Assembly: GCF_023276405.1 (NCBI RefSeq)
Contig: NZ_JALRMO010000001.1
Location: 7,727,501 to 7,791,500, forward strand
Direction: 5' to 3'
Source: Paenibacillus hamazuiensis
Lineage (GTDB): Bacteria > Bacillota > Bacilli > Paenibacillales > NBRC-103111
Length of the DNA stretch: 64,000 nucleotides
Under the pieces are notes generated by a model, which saw only the letters and a list, made by a program, of their open reading frames with translations, made no database searches and was not told where the DNA came from. The stretch's first letter is position 1, and every line of letters begins with the position of its first letter. This document shows positions 25,701 through 34,144 of the stretch, one piece after another. Made by a program: the position numbers and the translations under genes.

Positions 25701-25854
25701 GGTCGTAGTTATCGGGGGGCTGACGACTTCGACGATTCTTACTCTTGTTGTCGTTCCCGTCGTTTATGAGCTCATCGAATCGTTCAAAGCTCGGGTCGGG
25801 CGCTGGTTTAACCGCAAGCCGAAAGGCGAATCCGGCACGAAGCTAAGCATGTAG
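22753..25854 (+). CDS. RND-family efflux pump, AcrB/SwrC-like
   Basis: 1033 residues with the RND layout: TM1 (about 11-30), a large extracytoplasmic loop, TM2-6, a second large loop, TM7-12. The proton-relay Asp pair is present as Asp397-Asp398 (VGRVVDDSIVVIENI). It uses the proton gradient to expel hydrophobic or amphiphilic compounds; the nearest known relative by plan is SwrC/YerP of Bacillus, which exports surfactin. ATG 22753 has AGGAGGGACACC. The adaptor lipoprotein follows after 21 bp. Gram-positive RND pumps lack an outer-membrane partner, so substrate is released at the cell surface. Confidence 0.92.
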   Translation: MNKLTGFSMKNISAVIIIIALLFGGGIYSASTLKVENMPDVSFPVVLITTTYMAPPKDVMDEITKPIEDKIANIGGINTLSSTSSDNVSTVIVEFEQNTDTDKKKQDIESLLQDVKLPSTADRPKVSTFGFASIPVYYLAVYADNGMSQTELDKIYEDTIKPGFEGIKGVDHIDSIGARETSLDIQLDADAIAALGMTPTQVSTALKSALSTGPIGTVEFDGNTKMARVTGDLDSLYNLENMEITTGRGDTVTLGEISKVKAVTDSDFIARLDNKPALGIHLYKTKDANAVEFSNSADQLIKGWQQTLPNVTFKSIYNSADQVKESISGMLREGISGALLASLMILLFLRNGRMTMIVLVSIPLSILITLLMLGQFGISLNIMTLGGMFIAVGRVVDDSIVVIENIYSALQKAHERSESVILMATKQVAMAITSSTLATVGVFAPIGFVSGIVGEFFRPFAITIGCALLASLLVALTVIPMMAKLLVLRGGKIPHHDETKRGRVQALYERVLGWSLNHRIKTLLIAGLLFVVSIAAIVPNLAVSFVPDSEPERQMYFEIKLPYETSLESTDQKAKEIEAMLQNAKDTKGEPLFTFVESLVGYNGKTDQVAYAAEIYTEVNKNADPEKVKKEYTDAILYDLPKGSEVTPKTLAGGGGGVSSTDFSYSLKGDDQKLLEQAAATVKEKLKEFPELSEVEDSLSDSKTEVQIAVDQSKARAFGLSSAQIRDAARSWIQKDNLGDLKFDNITYKTTVELNQDDKNSLEQLGKMPLKTANGTTVYLNEVAKLTEVQAPAALQRESKEQVVKITAKIDSSNKSGVSNKVSAELAKVELPDGVSREVKGVAADIQDSFSQLFVAMAVAVFVVYLVMVLAFGNAGAPFAILFSLPLAAIGGLLGLFLTKESLNITSLIGFMMLIGIVVTNAIVLIDRAQQLREEGYTVRHALMEAGMVRLRPIIMTAGATIVALLPLALGFSKGTLISKGLAVVVIGGLTTSTILTLVVVPVVYELIESFKARVGRWFNRKPKGESGTKLSM

Positions 25855-25875
25855 CGAAGGAGGATTTTTAACCAT

Positions 25876-27129
25876 ATGGATCAGGTGATGGGAAAAAAGG
25901 GATGGCGCGCTGCGGCGCTGCTTGCGCTTGTCGCCTTGCTCGCGGCGGGCTGCGCTCCGAAAACGGACGTAACCGCTGCGTCGGTTTCGGAAAACAGGCC
26001 GGTCAAGGTGGCCAAGGCCGTCAAAATGAGCATGGGCGATCCGAAGGAGCAGATCGCGGATATCTTCGCTTCGTCCCAGGTCGATCTTGTGCCGAAAGCG
26101 GACGGGCAGGTGCTTGAGGTGCTGAAGCATAAAGGCGATACGGTGCATGAGGGCGATGTGATTTTTCGCATCGATACGAAGGATGTCCAGGTGCAGAAGG
26201 AAAAAAGCGAGGTGGCGCTGCAGGGCGCGGAGGAGTCTTTGCAAAAGGCGCGCGAGGATTTGCAGAACAACCGCACCGATCTGCAAAACTCGATCGCCAA
26301 GGCGCAGCAGCAGCTGGACAGCGTGACGAAGGATTACAACAAGATGCGCAACGATTACGATGCGGGCCTGGTGACCAAACGCCAGGTGGAGCAGGCGGAA
26401 AATACGGTAAACAGCGCGCGGATGGATTTGCAGGGTCTGCAAAACAAGCTGGCGGCGCTCGATTCGCCGAGTACGCTGTCGGCCGCGGAAACGCAGGTGA
26501 ACTCGTCGCGGCTCGCCCTGCAGGACGTTAACAACACGCTCGCCAATTACGAGGTCAAAGCGCCGATCAGCGGCGTGCTGACCGATCTTGCCGCCGATGT
26601 CGGCATGACCGTATCCCGCACCGGCAAAATCGGGCAAATCCAGCAAACCGGCTCGGTCAAGCTGAAGGCCGATTTGACCGAATCGGCGGTTAAGCTGATC
26701 GGCAGCAAGCAGGAGCTTGTTTATTACACGACCGACAATCCGTCGCTTAAGAGCAAGGCGAAGATCACTTATCTCGCGAGTGCGATGAACAGCCAAACGA
26801 AGCTTTACGCTTTGGAGCTGGAGGCGCCTAACGACGACGGGCTGCTGAAATCGGGCGGCCGCGCCATGGTGCAGCTGACGACGGAAGACGAGGAAATGTC
26901 CGTCGCCGTGCCGTCCTTAAGCATTGTGCGTGAAGGAGCGGATGCGTTTGTGTTTGTGGTGAAGGGGGACGGCACGGTCGAGAAACGGAAGATCAAGACC
27001 GGCCGGATCAAGGACGCGAACCAGGAGGTGCTCGAAGGTTTGCAGCCGGGTGAGCAGATCGTCGTTTCCGGCCAGCACCAGCTGAAGGACGGGCAAAAGG
27101 TCGAAGTGTCCAAAGATGCGGCGAAGTAA
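25876..27129 (+). CDS. RND efflux adaptor lipoprotein (HlyD/MFP type)
   Basis: 417 residues. The signal peptide ends in a lipobox (L-A-A-G-C) with Cys26. Lipoyl/barrel halves flank a long alpha-helical hairpin (about 100-215, e.g. KSEVALQGAEESLQKARE, NKLAALDSPSTLS), then beta-barrel and membrane-proximal domains (VPSLSIVREGADAFVFVV, VLEGLQPGEQIVVSGQHQL). It should link to the pump encoded just upstream. AAGGAGGATTTTTAACC precedes the ATG. Confidence 0.9.
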   Translation: MDQVMGKKGWRAAALLALVALLAAGCAPKTDVTAASVSENRPVKVAKAVKMSMGDPKEQIADIFASSQVDLVPKADGQVLEVLKHKGDTVHEGDVIFRIDTKDVQVQKEKSEVALQGAEESLQKAREDLQNNRTDLQNSIAKAQQQLDSVTKDYNKMRNDYDAGLVTKRQVEQAENTVNSARMDLQGLQNKLAALDSPSTLSAAETQVNSSRLALQDVNNTLANYEVKAPISGVLTDLAADVGMTVSRTGKIGQIQQTGSVKLKADLTESAVKLIGSKQELVYYTTDNPSLKSKAKITYLASAMNSQTKLYALELEAPNDDGLLKSGGRAMVQLTTEDEEMSVAVPSLSIVREGADAFVFVVKGDGTVEKRKIKTGRIKDANQEVLEGLQPGEQIVVSGQHQLKDGQKVEVSKDAAK

Positions 27130-27149
27130 CTTGTTCAGCCCGGGCAATT

Positions 27150-27451
27150 GGCTGAGAGGCGGGAAAAGCGTCTCTCGGCCCGGGTACCGTGCCTGGGTAG
27201 TGGCTGAGAGTCGGGAAAACCGCCTCTCAGGTCGAATACGGCCCCGGCTGGAGCCGGAAGCCAGGTTGAGAGGTGGGAAACCCGTCTCTCGGCCCGGGTA
27301 CCGTGCCCGGCTAGTGGCCGAGAGTCGGAAAAACCGCCTCTCAGGTCGAATACGGCCCCGGCTGGAGCCGGAGGCCAGGCTGAGAGTCGGGAAAACGTTC
27401 TCTCGGCCCGGGTACCGTGCCTGGGTAGTGGCCGAGAGTCGGAAAAACCCC
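27150..27451. repeat. Six-hairpin array with 114-bp period
   Basis: A roughly 29-bp imperfect palindrome (GGCTGAGAG, CGG, GAAAA loop, CCG, CTCTCAGG) occurs at 27150, 27202, 27264, 27316, 27378 and, shortened, 27430. Gaps alternate so that starts are 52 and 62 bp apart, giving a 114-bp composite unit. The two spacer types are themselves conserved; one holds a CCGGCTGGAGCCGG hairpin. 114 is divisible by three, so false frames stay open on both strands. Confidence 0.9.
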
Positions 27452-27519
27452 AAACAAGTGCACGCGCGCCCCTGCATTTTATCTATGACAAAATTCTTTC
27501 TTCTTAGGAGGCAATGCAA

Positions 27520-29583
27520 ATGAACAATCACTGGAGAATTACTTTGGCAGCGCTCATGATCGCGGCTTCCACGCTTCCGGCAGGCTTGCCGGCGATGGCG
27601 GACGGCGACGCAGCTGCTGTGAGCGCAGCATCGGATACAGCATTCACGGTATCAGCAGCCTCAGCCACAGATACTTCCGCCGACCCCGCTGCTGTGCCGA
27701 CTGAAGACTCGGCAGCGGGTATAGCAGCCCCGGTAGATGCCCCGGCAGCCACAGCGCCGGCACCGGCGGCCCCGGTAGACGCGCCGGCAGCCCCGGTAGA
27801 CGCGCCGGCAGCCTCAGCGGTACCAGCAGCCGCGGCAGAAACGCCGGCAGCCTCAGCCGCGTCGGCACCGGCAGCATCGGCCGTGGCTCCGGCAAATGTG
27901 CAAGCAGCCTCGACTTCGGCTGCCGCTCCCGCGGCTCCGACCAACACCGTATATCCGCTGACCGATTCGATTCAAGCGGAGCTGAAGAGCCTGTCGCTCA
28001 GCAAGACGGCAACCGGCACGACGATAGGCGCCGCCGTTCGCCTGCGCAACACAGCTACGCAGATGAACCGCGTGCCGGACTACGAGCTGCGCGTGAAGCT
28101 GGCGGACGGCAGCGAATATACGATGCAGGCGAGCGCGACAAACGAGCGTTCGATCCAGGCGAAGGAAAACGCAGATATGACGTATATGGTCACGATCGAT
28201 CGCCAGGACGAGCTGACGGTTACCGGGGTGAGCTTCACGCAAGTCGACGAATATGTTTATCCGAAGCAGGAAACGGTGCTGCTGCAAATACCGGCCGCGT
28301 CGGTGTGGAACGGCTCCAAAGCCGACATCACGGACCCTTCGGCGAACAAAGCGTGGGGAGAAACGTTTACGATTCCCGGCTCTGTATCGCCGATCCGCTT
28401 CACGCCGACCGAACTGTCGGAGCAAAATGACGACAAAGGAGCAAGAACCGTCGTCGTCACCATGCTCGCTGAAAATCCGGGAGCCGCAAACGAAACGATG
28501 TCCGTATTTCGCCTCGACGGAAAAACGGCGGACAAAGTATACACCGGCAGCCGCATTGAGACCGGGGATATTGTTCTTGCACCCGGCGAAAAAAAATACG
28601 TGCATTTCGCGATACCGGTCGATAACGGCGCAACGCTGCAAAATCTGCTGCTGATGACCAGCGAGATGTTTACTCCCGCAGCAACCGCGGCGGGCCAAAC
28701 GAAACCCGCGACGATGATGTTCGACGTCGGACGGTTAAAGCTGGCGATGCCGGCATCCGGCGCCGGAGCCGCTGCGGGAATGACGCCGATACCTTACGCG
28801 ATCGGCACACCGATTCCGTTTGACCCGCTGAACAAGCTGGTGAACGCAGACACCAAGGTTTCGCTTGTCGAGCTTCACATGCACGGCGGCGACCAGGATG
28901 GCTATAAAACCGTCGTCGCCAAGTTCAAGCTGAGCAATGAGAGCAGCTTGACCGTGCCGCTGCCGAACTTCCAAGCGGAGCTTGTCGGTTCGGACGGTTC
29001 CGTTTACGCCGGCAGCCGTCAGACGACGACGGCGACGAACTTGATGCCGAACCTGGGCTACGTCATGAATTACTCTTTCATGGTGCCGGATACGGAAAAC
29101 GGCCAGCAGCTTGCCATCCGGCTGCTGGACAACGTGACGACCGCACCGTACAGCAGTGCGATCGCGGCCGTGCAGACGGCGGTTCAGCAGGATACGGACA
29201 GCGACATAATGTCGTTTTATCCGTTTACGGTGAAGCTGAACGACTGGCAGCTGAGCGCTTTTACCAACGGCGGCGTCGGGCAGGGGCTCACCTACTCTTA
29301 CAAAATGAAGCTCGATCTGACCGTCAGCCAGGAGGACAATGTCGTGGTCGATCAAAACTTCTCGAAGTTCAAAATCGAGCTCGTCGATGGCCTCGGCCGC
29401 ACGTTAGGCTCAGAAACGGTTCCTTTTGTCGGGGCGAACAAGCTGATCAGCGGCGAGCAGACCGTGCAGATCGGCAATTTGAAAACCGAGCAGCTTGAGT
29501 ACCCGCTGACGATCAACCTTTACGAATCGATAGATACGCCAAACGGAGAAGTGAAGCGCCTTGTCAAGACGCTGAAGCAGTAA
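27520..29583 (+). CDS. Large secreted Ala/Pro-rich protein, unknown function
   Basis: 687 residues. A signal peptide (hydrophobic LAALMIAASTLPAGLP) is probably cut after A-M-A at residue 27. Residues about 28-140 are low-complexity Ala/Pro/Ser/Thr with VDAPAA-like repeats, resembling a flexible wall-spanning linker. The remainder (about 145-687) is strand-rich, with three or so related beta-sandwich-like segments, each opening with a phrase such as IQAELKSLSLSK, VSLVELHMHGG or VKLNDWQLSAF and containing 'N-x-x-x-x-N/Q ... L-x-x-G' patterns. No LPxTG or SLH anchor is visible. ATG 27520 fits AGGAGG at 27507-27512; ATG 27514 is too close. I do not recognise the family. Confidence 0.7.
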   Translation: MNNHWRITLAALMIAASTLPAGLPAMADGDAAAVSAASDTAFTVSAASATDTSADPAAVPTEDSAAGIAAPVDAPAATAPAPAAPVDAPAAPVDAPAASAVPAAAAETPAASAASAPAASAVAPANVQAASTSAAAPAAPTNTVYPLTDSIQAELKSLSLSKTATGTTIGAAVRLRNTATQMNRVPDYELRVKLADGSEYTMQASATNERSIQAKENADMTYMVTIDRQDELTVTGVSFTQVDEYVYPKQETVLLQIPAASVWNGSKADITDPSANKAWGETFTIPGSVSPIRFTPTELSEQNDDKGARTVVVTMLAENPGAANETMSVFRLDGKTADKVYTGSRIETGDIVLAPGEKKYVHFAIPVDNGATLQNLLLMTSEMFTPAATAAGQTKPATMMFDVGRLKLAMPASGAGAAAGMTPIPYAIGTPIPFDPLNKLVNADTKVSLVELHMHGGDQDGYKTVVAKFKLSNESSLTVPLPNFQAELVGSDGSVYAGSRQTTTATNLMPNLGYVMNYSFMVPDTENGQQLAIRLLDNVTTAPYSSAIAAVQTAVQQDTDSDIMSFYPFTVKLNDWQLSAFTNGGVGQGLTYSYKMKLDLTVSQEDNVVVDQNFSKFKIELVDGLGRTLGSETVPFVGANKLISGEQTVQIGNLKTEQLEYPLTINLYESIDTPNGEVKRLVKTLKQ

Positions 29584-29597
29584 CCCGCGCGAAATCT

Positions 29598-29661
29598 CAA
29601 AAAAGCTCCTGCCCGAGGCCAGTCCTTGAACGGACGGCATCGACGGGAGCTTCTTTTTTTA
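29598..29661. terminator. Bidirectional terminator
   Basis: AAGCTCC (29603-29609) pairs with GGAGCTT (29646-29652), with inner GTCC/GGAC pairing. TTTTTTT follows on the plus strand and TTTTTT on the minus strand, serving the convergent secreted-protein and TetR genes. Confidence 0.8.
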
Positions 29662-29708
29662 ACGCCAGGAAATGAGGTGCAGCTCATTTTTGCCGGTTTG
29701 TTCACTCC

Positions 29709-30308
29709 TTATTCCGCCAATCCCCCGGGTGTAAGCCGGGAAACTCCTTCGGTAATAAGCGTCAGAATATGGTCCGTCATCTGATCGATCGTGCACATGC
29801 TTTTAGCCATACTCCATTCGACCGCCGCTCCGAAAATCATCCAGCTGACCATAAACGACATCGCCTTGGTCGGCACGCGCCAATCCGCTTCTTGCGAAGA
29901 AACCTCCCCCAGCCACTTCATAAGTAGTCCGGCAAGCGTCTCCTGAACCGCGCGTTCAAAAAGCGGGTCAAGCTCCTCTATCCGATAGCAGCGGCGGCAC
30001 GCATCTTCGAAATGCAGCAGAATCGTCCGGATCAGCAGCCGCAAGTTGCTCCGGCTCCAACCGGAGTCCGGCGGCAAGCTGGTTTCCAGCAAATTTTGAA
30101 AATTCTCGCGAATAATGGAATCGGCCAAAGCGTATTTATCCGGAAAATGTGCATAAAAGGTCCCCCGGTTCACATCGGCGCGGTCCGTAATGTCCTGAAT
30201 CGTGACCGAATGGAACCCCTTTTCCCCCATAAGCTCGATGAAAGCCTGTTTGATAAGCCGAACCGATCTTTTGGCGCGTCGGTCGATACTTTTGGTTTGC
30301 GTCTCCAT
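29709..30308 (-). CDS. TetR-family transcriptional regulator
   Basis: 199 residues. The N-terminal helix-turn-helix is typical (LMGEKGFHSVTIQDITDRAD, VNRGTFYAHFPDK), followed by an all-helical ligand/dimerisation domain. ATG 30308 has AAAGGGGGG upstream; the frame continues further without a binding site. It is divergent from an oxidoreductase gene and near an MFS pump, a usual setting for a repressor answering to a quinone or drug. Confidence 0.88.
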   Translation of the reverse strand: METQTKSIDRRAKRSVRLIKQAFIELMGEKGFHSVTIQDITDRADVNRGTFYAHFPDKYALADSIIRENFQNLLETSLPPDSGWSRSNLRLLIRTILLHFEDACRRCYRIEELDPLFERAVQETLAGLLMKWLGEVSSQEADWRVPTKAMSFMVSWMIFGAAVEWSMAKSMCTIDQMTDHILTLITEGVSRLTPGGLAE

Positions 30309-30443
30309 GTTTAACCCCCCTTTAAGGATTATTTTTCCGACAATTATCAAAATGCGTTGAATAACGGGCAAAGGCGAGATATTGTTTATTGATTATATTT
30401 TAATCGTACGTTAGCATGATAAGCAATGATTGATGTTTAACAA

Positions 30444-30459
30444 ATTAATGAACGTTAAT
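30444..30459. promoter_or_regulatory. Palindromic operator candidate in the TetR divergent region
   Basis: ATTAATGAACGTTAAT has perfect ATTAA/TTAAT arms, in a clearly AT-rich 204-bp divergent region. Flanking TTGAT and ATCAA extend it. A TetR-type site is plausible. The rest of the gap (30309-30512) shows AT-rich promoter-like sequence for both directions. Confidence 0.4.
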
Positions 30460-30512
30460 CAACAAGTGTCGGCGAAATGCAGTGGCATTTTGCCTATGAA
30501 GGAGGCGCTTAG

Positions 30513-31475
30513 GTGGGGAAAACAGTCGGTGAAACGATGAAAGCTATACGGTACCATGTCTTTGGCGCTCCGGATGTGCTGCGTTACGAAGACGCGCCTC
30601 GTCCTGCCGCGGGACCGGGAGAAGCGCTCGTCCGCATAGCCGCCGCAGGAGTCAATCCCGGAGACTGGCAAATCCGCTCAGGACTTGCCGCCAAACGCTT
30701 CGGCTTCGCCTTCCCGCTTCCGATTATACCGGGATACGACTTTTCGGGTATCGTGGAGGCGGTTCATCCCGATGTGACCGCTTTTCGCGAAGGGGATGCC
30801 GTTTTCGGGATGACGGGCACCGGTAGAACTTACGCAGAATACGCTGCGGTTCCGGTGACGAACATGGCGCATAAACCGAAGTCGATCGATCATGACCAGG
30901 CGGCGGGAATTCCGATGTCGGCTTTTACCGCATGGATCGCGCTGTTTGAACAGGGCGGTCTGCAAAAAGGGCAAACCGTGCTGGTGAACGGAGCGGCCGG
31001 CGGGGTCGGACATTTTGCCGTTCAACTGGCCAAAATGGCGGGAGCCGAAGTGATCGGCGTCGCTTCGGGACGCAATGAGCGATTCGTACGGCAGCTCGGC
31101 GCCGACCGCTTTATCGATTATACCGTTACATCGGCAGATCAAACGACTGTGCAGGCCGATCTGGTGCTGGATACGGTTGGCGGCGAGGACGGGAGCCGCT
31201 TGTTCGCGGCACTCAAGCCGGGCGGAACGCTCGTACCGGTAGCCTGGGGTCAATATTCCGCCGAGCAAGCTGCCGAAGCTTCGGTCAACTTGAAAGCTAT
31301 GGTCTTGGCTCCGTTCGATGGGGCGAAGCTGGCCGACATTGCCGGCTTGATCGACGATGGCCGTCTGAAAGCGACGATTCACACTATCCTGCCTTTGCAG
31401 GAAGCGGCTAAAGCGCACGAACTGAGCGAAAGCCGGCGCCTTACCGGAAAAATCGTACTGCGTGTGGCGGAGTAA
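30513..31475 (+). CDS. NADP-dependent quinone-oxidoreductase-like MDR protein
   Basis: 320 residues. GroES-like N-terminal half (GPGEALVRIAAAGVNPGDW, IPGYDFSGIVEAV) and a Rossmann half with the AxxGxG-type site (VNGAAGGVGHFAVQLAKMAG). The Cys/His zinc ligands of alcohol dehydrogenases are absent, matching the zinc-free quinone reductase branch that reduces quinones or enones with NADPH. GTG 30513 is chosen for GAAGGAGG at 30499-30506; ATG 30537 has no site. Divergent TetR gene suggests induction by its substrate. Confidence 0.85.
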   Translation: MGKTVGETMKAIRYHVFGAPDVLRYEDAPRPAAGPGEALVRIAAAGVNPGDWQIRSGLAAKRFGFAFPLPIIPGYDFSGIVEAVHPDVTAFREGDAVFGMTGTGRTYAEYAAVPVTNMAHKPKSIDHDQAAGIPMSAFTAWIALFEQGGLQKGQTVLVNGAAGGVGHFAVQLAKMAGAEVIGVASGRNERFVRQLGADRFIDYTVTSADQTTVQADLVLDTVGGEDGSRLFAALKPGGTLVPVAWGQYSAEQAAEASVNLKAMVLAPFDGAKLADIAGLIDDGRLKATIHTILPLQEAAKAHELSESRRLTGKIVLRVAE

Positions 31476-31613
31476 GGGCGGGTTGAGTCAGCAGGCGGCG
31501 TGGGCCGGGAATTTTTCCTATAACAAAGCTTTCCCACCAGTACCCGCGCCGCGGCATGTTAAGATGGGAAAACTAGAGATAAGGGCCATATTCGGTTATG
31601 GGGAGGAGTAACT

Positions 31614-33002
31614 ATGCATCATGCTACGGCCGCCCAGGCGGCGGATGCGCCTACGCTGAATTTGAAGCGGACGGTGCCCTGGATCGTTTATATCATTTTT
31701 TTCGGCGTGCTTAACGAGACGATGTTCAATGTGTCGACGCCGAGCATCGCCGCGCAGTTTCAGCTTCAGCCGTCCGGAGTCAGTTGGATCATTACGAGCT
31801 TTATCATTTTTTTCGGGATCGGTTCGGTCATTTACGGCAAGCTGTCGGACTTGTACAGTTTGAAAAAGCTGATCACGATCGGCATCATTATTTATACGAT
31901 CGGTTCTGTTCTTGGCTTCGCGCTGCAGTCGTCATACCTGTTCGTCATTTTGGCGCGGGCTCTGCAAGGAGCGGGCGCTTCAGCGATTCCGGCGCTGATC
32001 ATGGTCGTCGTTGCGCGTTATTTTTCACCGTCAGACCGGGGGAAAGTGTTCGGCATGCTGACCTCCACCGTTTCGTTCAGCGTCGGCGTCGGCCCGGTCA
32101 TCGGAGGCTTTATATCGGGTCACTACCACTGGTCGTTCCTGTTTATCGTTCCGGTATTTACACTGATCTCACTGCCGTTTTTCCGCAGCGTTCTTCCGGA
32201 TGAAGAGCCGCGGCCGGGCCGGGTCGATGTCCCCGGAGCGTTCATGCTCGGTTTCGGCCTTGCTTCGCTTGTGCTGTTCCTGACGTATCCGGAATGGTAT
32301 TATTTGACGGCCAGCGCCGTCCTGCTGATCGCGTTTGTTTTTCATATCCGCCGTACGCCCGAGCCCTTCATCGAACCGAAGCTGCTGCGCAACCGGCTGT
32401 TCCGCGTCGGTCTTATCGTCGGCTTTATCGTGTTCTGCATCGTGATGGGGATCATGTTCGTGCTGCCGCTCTTGCTCAGCAAAATCTACGGTCTCGATAC
32501 GACGGCGATCGGCTGGATCATGTTCCCGGGCGCGATCAGCGCGGTCGTATTCGGCACGGTGGGAGGCAATCTGGCGGATAAAAAAGGCAGCAGCTTCGTC
32601 GTTTATCTGGGTGCAGGTCTGCTGATTGCGAGCTTGCTGCTGATCTCCTGCTTCGTCGGCATGAGCGCCTGGCTGATATCCGGTTCCTTGCTGCTCACCT
32701 ACATCGGCTTTTCGTTCATCCAAACCGCCTTGTCGAACAGCGTATCGCTTACGCTGAAGATGGAGGAAACCGGTGTCGGGATGGGGTTGTTCAACCTGAT
32801 CGGCTTCATCTCCGGCGCCGTCGGGACCGCCGTGGTCGGCAAAATACTCGACAGCGAGCTGTTCGATTTCCGCTTCCATCCGCTGGTGGGCGACCCGGCC
32901 TCGCAGATGTACGCGAATTTGCTGCTGCTGTTTGCGGTGGTGGTCGCCATCGGCATTTCGCTCTACTACAGGGCGTACGGAAAGAAATCGCAGACTTTGT
33001 GA
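31614..33002 (+). CDS. MFS drug exporter, 14-TM DHA2 type (TetL/QacA-like)
   Basis: 462 residues with about 14 hydrophobic helices. MFS motif A is present (GKLSDLYSLKKL) and motif C-like sequence (FSVGVGPVIGGFIS) marks an antiporter. Length and layout match TetK/TetL-like exporters, but the usual tetracycline assignment cannot be made. GGGAGGAGTAACT precedes the ATG. An inverted TTTCCCA/TGGGAAA lies in the leader (about 31526-31573). It stands in the same direction as the oxidoreductase and may share TetR control. Confidence 0.83.
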   Translation: MHHATAAQAADAPTLNLKRTVPWIVYIIFFGVLNETMFNVSTPSIAAQFQLQPSGVSWIITSFIIFFGIGSVIYGKLSDLYSLKKLITIGIIIYTIGSVLGFALQSSYLFVILARALQGAGASAIPALIMVVVARYFSPSDRGKVFGMLTSTVSFSVGVGPVIGGFISGHYHWSFLFIVPVFTLISLPFFRSVLPDEEPRPGRVDVPGAFMLGFGLASLVLFLTYPEWYYLTASAVLLIAFVFHIRRTPEPFIEPKLLRNRLFRVGLIVGFIVFCIVMGIMFVLPLLLSKIYGLDTTAIGWIMFPGAISAVVFGTVGGNLADKKGSSFVVYLGAGLLIASLLLISCFVGMSAWLISGSLLLTYIGFSFIQTALSNSVSLTLKMEETGVGMGLFNLIGFISGAVGTAVVGKILDSELFDFRFHPLVGDPASQMYANLLLLFAVVVAIGISLYYRAYGKKSQTL

Positions 33003-33027
33003 GATCGTAAAAATACCGTAAAAAATA

Positions 33028-33072
33028 TGAGGAGCGCCGGCCCGTTAAAGAGCTGCGCTCCTTTTATTTTTT
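33028..33072. terminator. Bidirectional terminator between convergent genes
   Basis: GGAGCGC (33031-33037) pairs with GCGCTCC (33055-33061). TTTTATTTTTT follows on the plus strand, and a T-run (TATTTTTTA) on the minus strand. Confidence 0.8.
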
Positions 33073-33078
33073 ACGCAA

Positions 33079-33885
33079 TTAAACATTGACCCGGTTAAAC
33101 ACAAACTTGTCCACCACATGCTTGATGCCGTCCTCGTTGTTGCTCAGCGTCACGTAGTCGGCGATCTCTTTGAGCGCCGGAACCGCGTTGCCCATCGCTA
33201 CGCCGAGTCCGGCGGTCTGCAGCATCTCGCGGTCGTTGAAGCTGTCGCCGATCGCGATCACCTGCGACAGCTCGTAGCCGAAATGCGCGGCGAGCGCGGC
33301 CAGCGCGTGTCCCTTCGTGCCCTCGATGTGCACGAACTCGAGAAAATGCGGCTTCGACTTGGTGATGTGCACCTCGTGGCCGATGTGCTTTCTCAGATCC
33401 GCCGCGACTTCATCGAGACGCTCCGGATCGTCGATCATCAGCAGCTTCGTGTTCGGTTTGTCCGCCAGTTCGTGAAACGCCGCGTACACCTCGAACGGAA
33501 TTTTTGACAGCTCCGCGTAGTCGATCGCCTTTTGGTTCGCTTCCTTCACATATAAAACGTCATTGTAATACGACTGCAGATGAAGATCGTGTTCCTCCGC
33601 GTAGCGGAACAGAAAATGCGCGGCCGGTCCGGTGACGGCGCGTTCGTATAAAACCTTGCCGTCGATGCTGTTTTTCACCAGCGAGCCCTGGTAGGTGATC
33701 AGCGGCACGTTCAGCTCGAGCTGAGCGGCAAGCTGCTTGGCCGAAGCGTACATGCGCCCGGTGGCGAGCGTCACCGTCACCCCGTGCGCGGCCGCTTCGG
33801 CAAGGGCTGCCTTGGTGCCGGTGCTCACCTCCCGTTCGTCGTTCAGCAGCGTATCGTCGATGTCGATGGCCATCATTTTGTACAT
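33079..33885 (-). CDS. Cof-type HAD-superfamily phosphatase
   Basis: 268 residues. HAD motif I is DIDDTLL (nucleophile Asp8, acid Asp10), motif II lies in VTLATGR, and motif IV is IGDSFNDREML; a type II cap occupies the middle. Members of the Cof/YidA/YwpJ branch dephosphorylate sugar phosphates or flavin-like phosphates with broad specificity. ATG 33885 has GGAGGAGAGA upstream; the frame extends to 33930 without a site. Confidence 0.9.
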   Translation of the reverse strand: MYKMMAIDIDDTLLNDEREVSTGTKAALAEAAAHGVTVTLATGRMYASAKQLAAQLELNVPLITYQGSLVKNSIDGKVLYERAVTGPAAHFLFRYAEEHDLHLQSYYNDVLYVKEANQKAIDYAELSKIPFEVYAAFHELADKPNTKLLMIDDPERLDEVAADLRKHIGHEVHITKSKPHFLEFVHIEGTKGHALAALAAHFGYELSQVIAIGDSFNDREMLQTAGLGVAMGNAVPALKEIADYVTLSNNEDGIKHVVDKFVFNRVNV

Positions 33886-34078
33886 AAGCAGGTCTCTCCT
33901 CCGGTTCTCTTTCTGTTCAAATGCTCTCATTATACCTCATTTGCCAAGCGGAGGATAGAGCTTGCGGCCCGGTCCGGGCGTTCCTCCCGCAGACTCGCGG
34001 CGATTCTGCCGCTCCTGACACGAAGCGGGTTCACCGCAATCATTCGCTCCCCGGGTACTCACGGTAAACGCCGATTTC

Positions 34079-34087
34079 TGATATAAT
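34079..34087 (+). promoter_or_regulatory. Extended -10 promoter of the TagA-like gene
   Basis: TGATATAAT (TG at 34079-34080, TATAAT at 34082-34087) is a perfect extended -10. The -35 is weak, as is common for this promoter type. Confidence 0.55.
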
Positions 34088-34144
34088 GGATGGTATGCAA
34101 AAAAGAGACAAGCCCATTTTCAAAAACGGAAAGGTGAACGGGTT

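Noticed and set aside
27116-27523. Arg/Gly-rich frame of 135 residues across the hairpin array, and its minus-strand counterpart
   Set aside because: The 114-bp period keeps both strands open. The frames begin inside the adaptor gene or lack binding sites, and the palindromic structure explains the sequence.
31614-33002. Firm call as a tetracycline resistance gene
   Set aside because: Length and helix number fit TetK/TetL, but no motif seen is specific for tetracycline transport over other 14-TM exporters.
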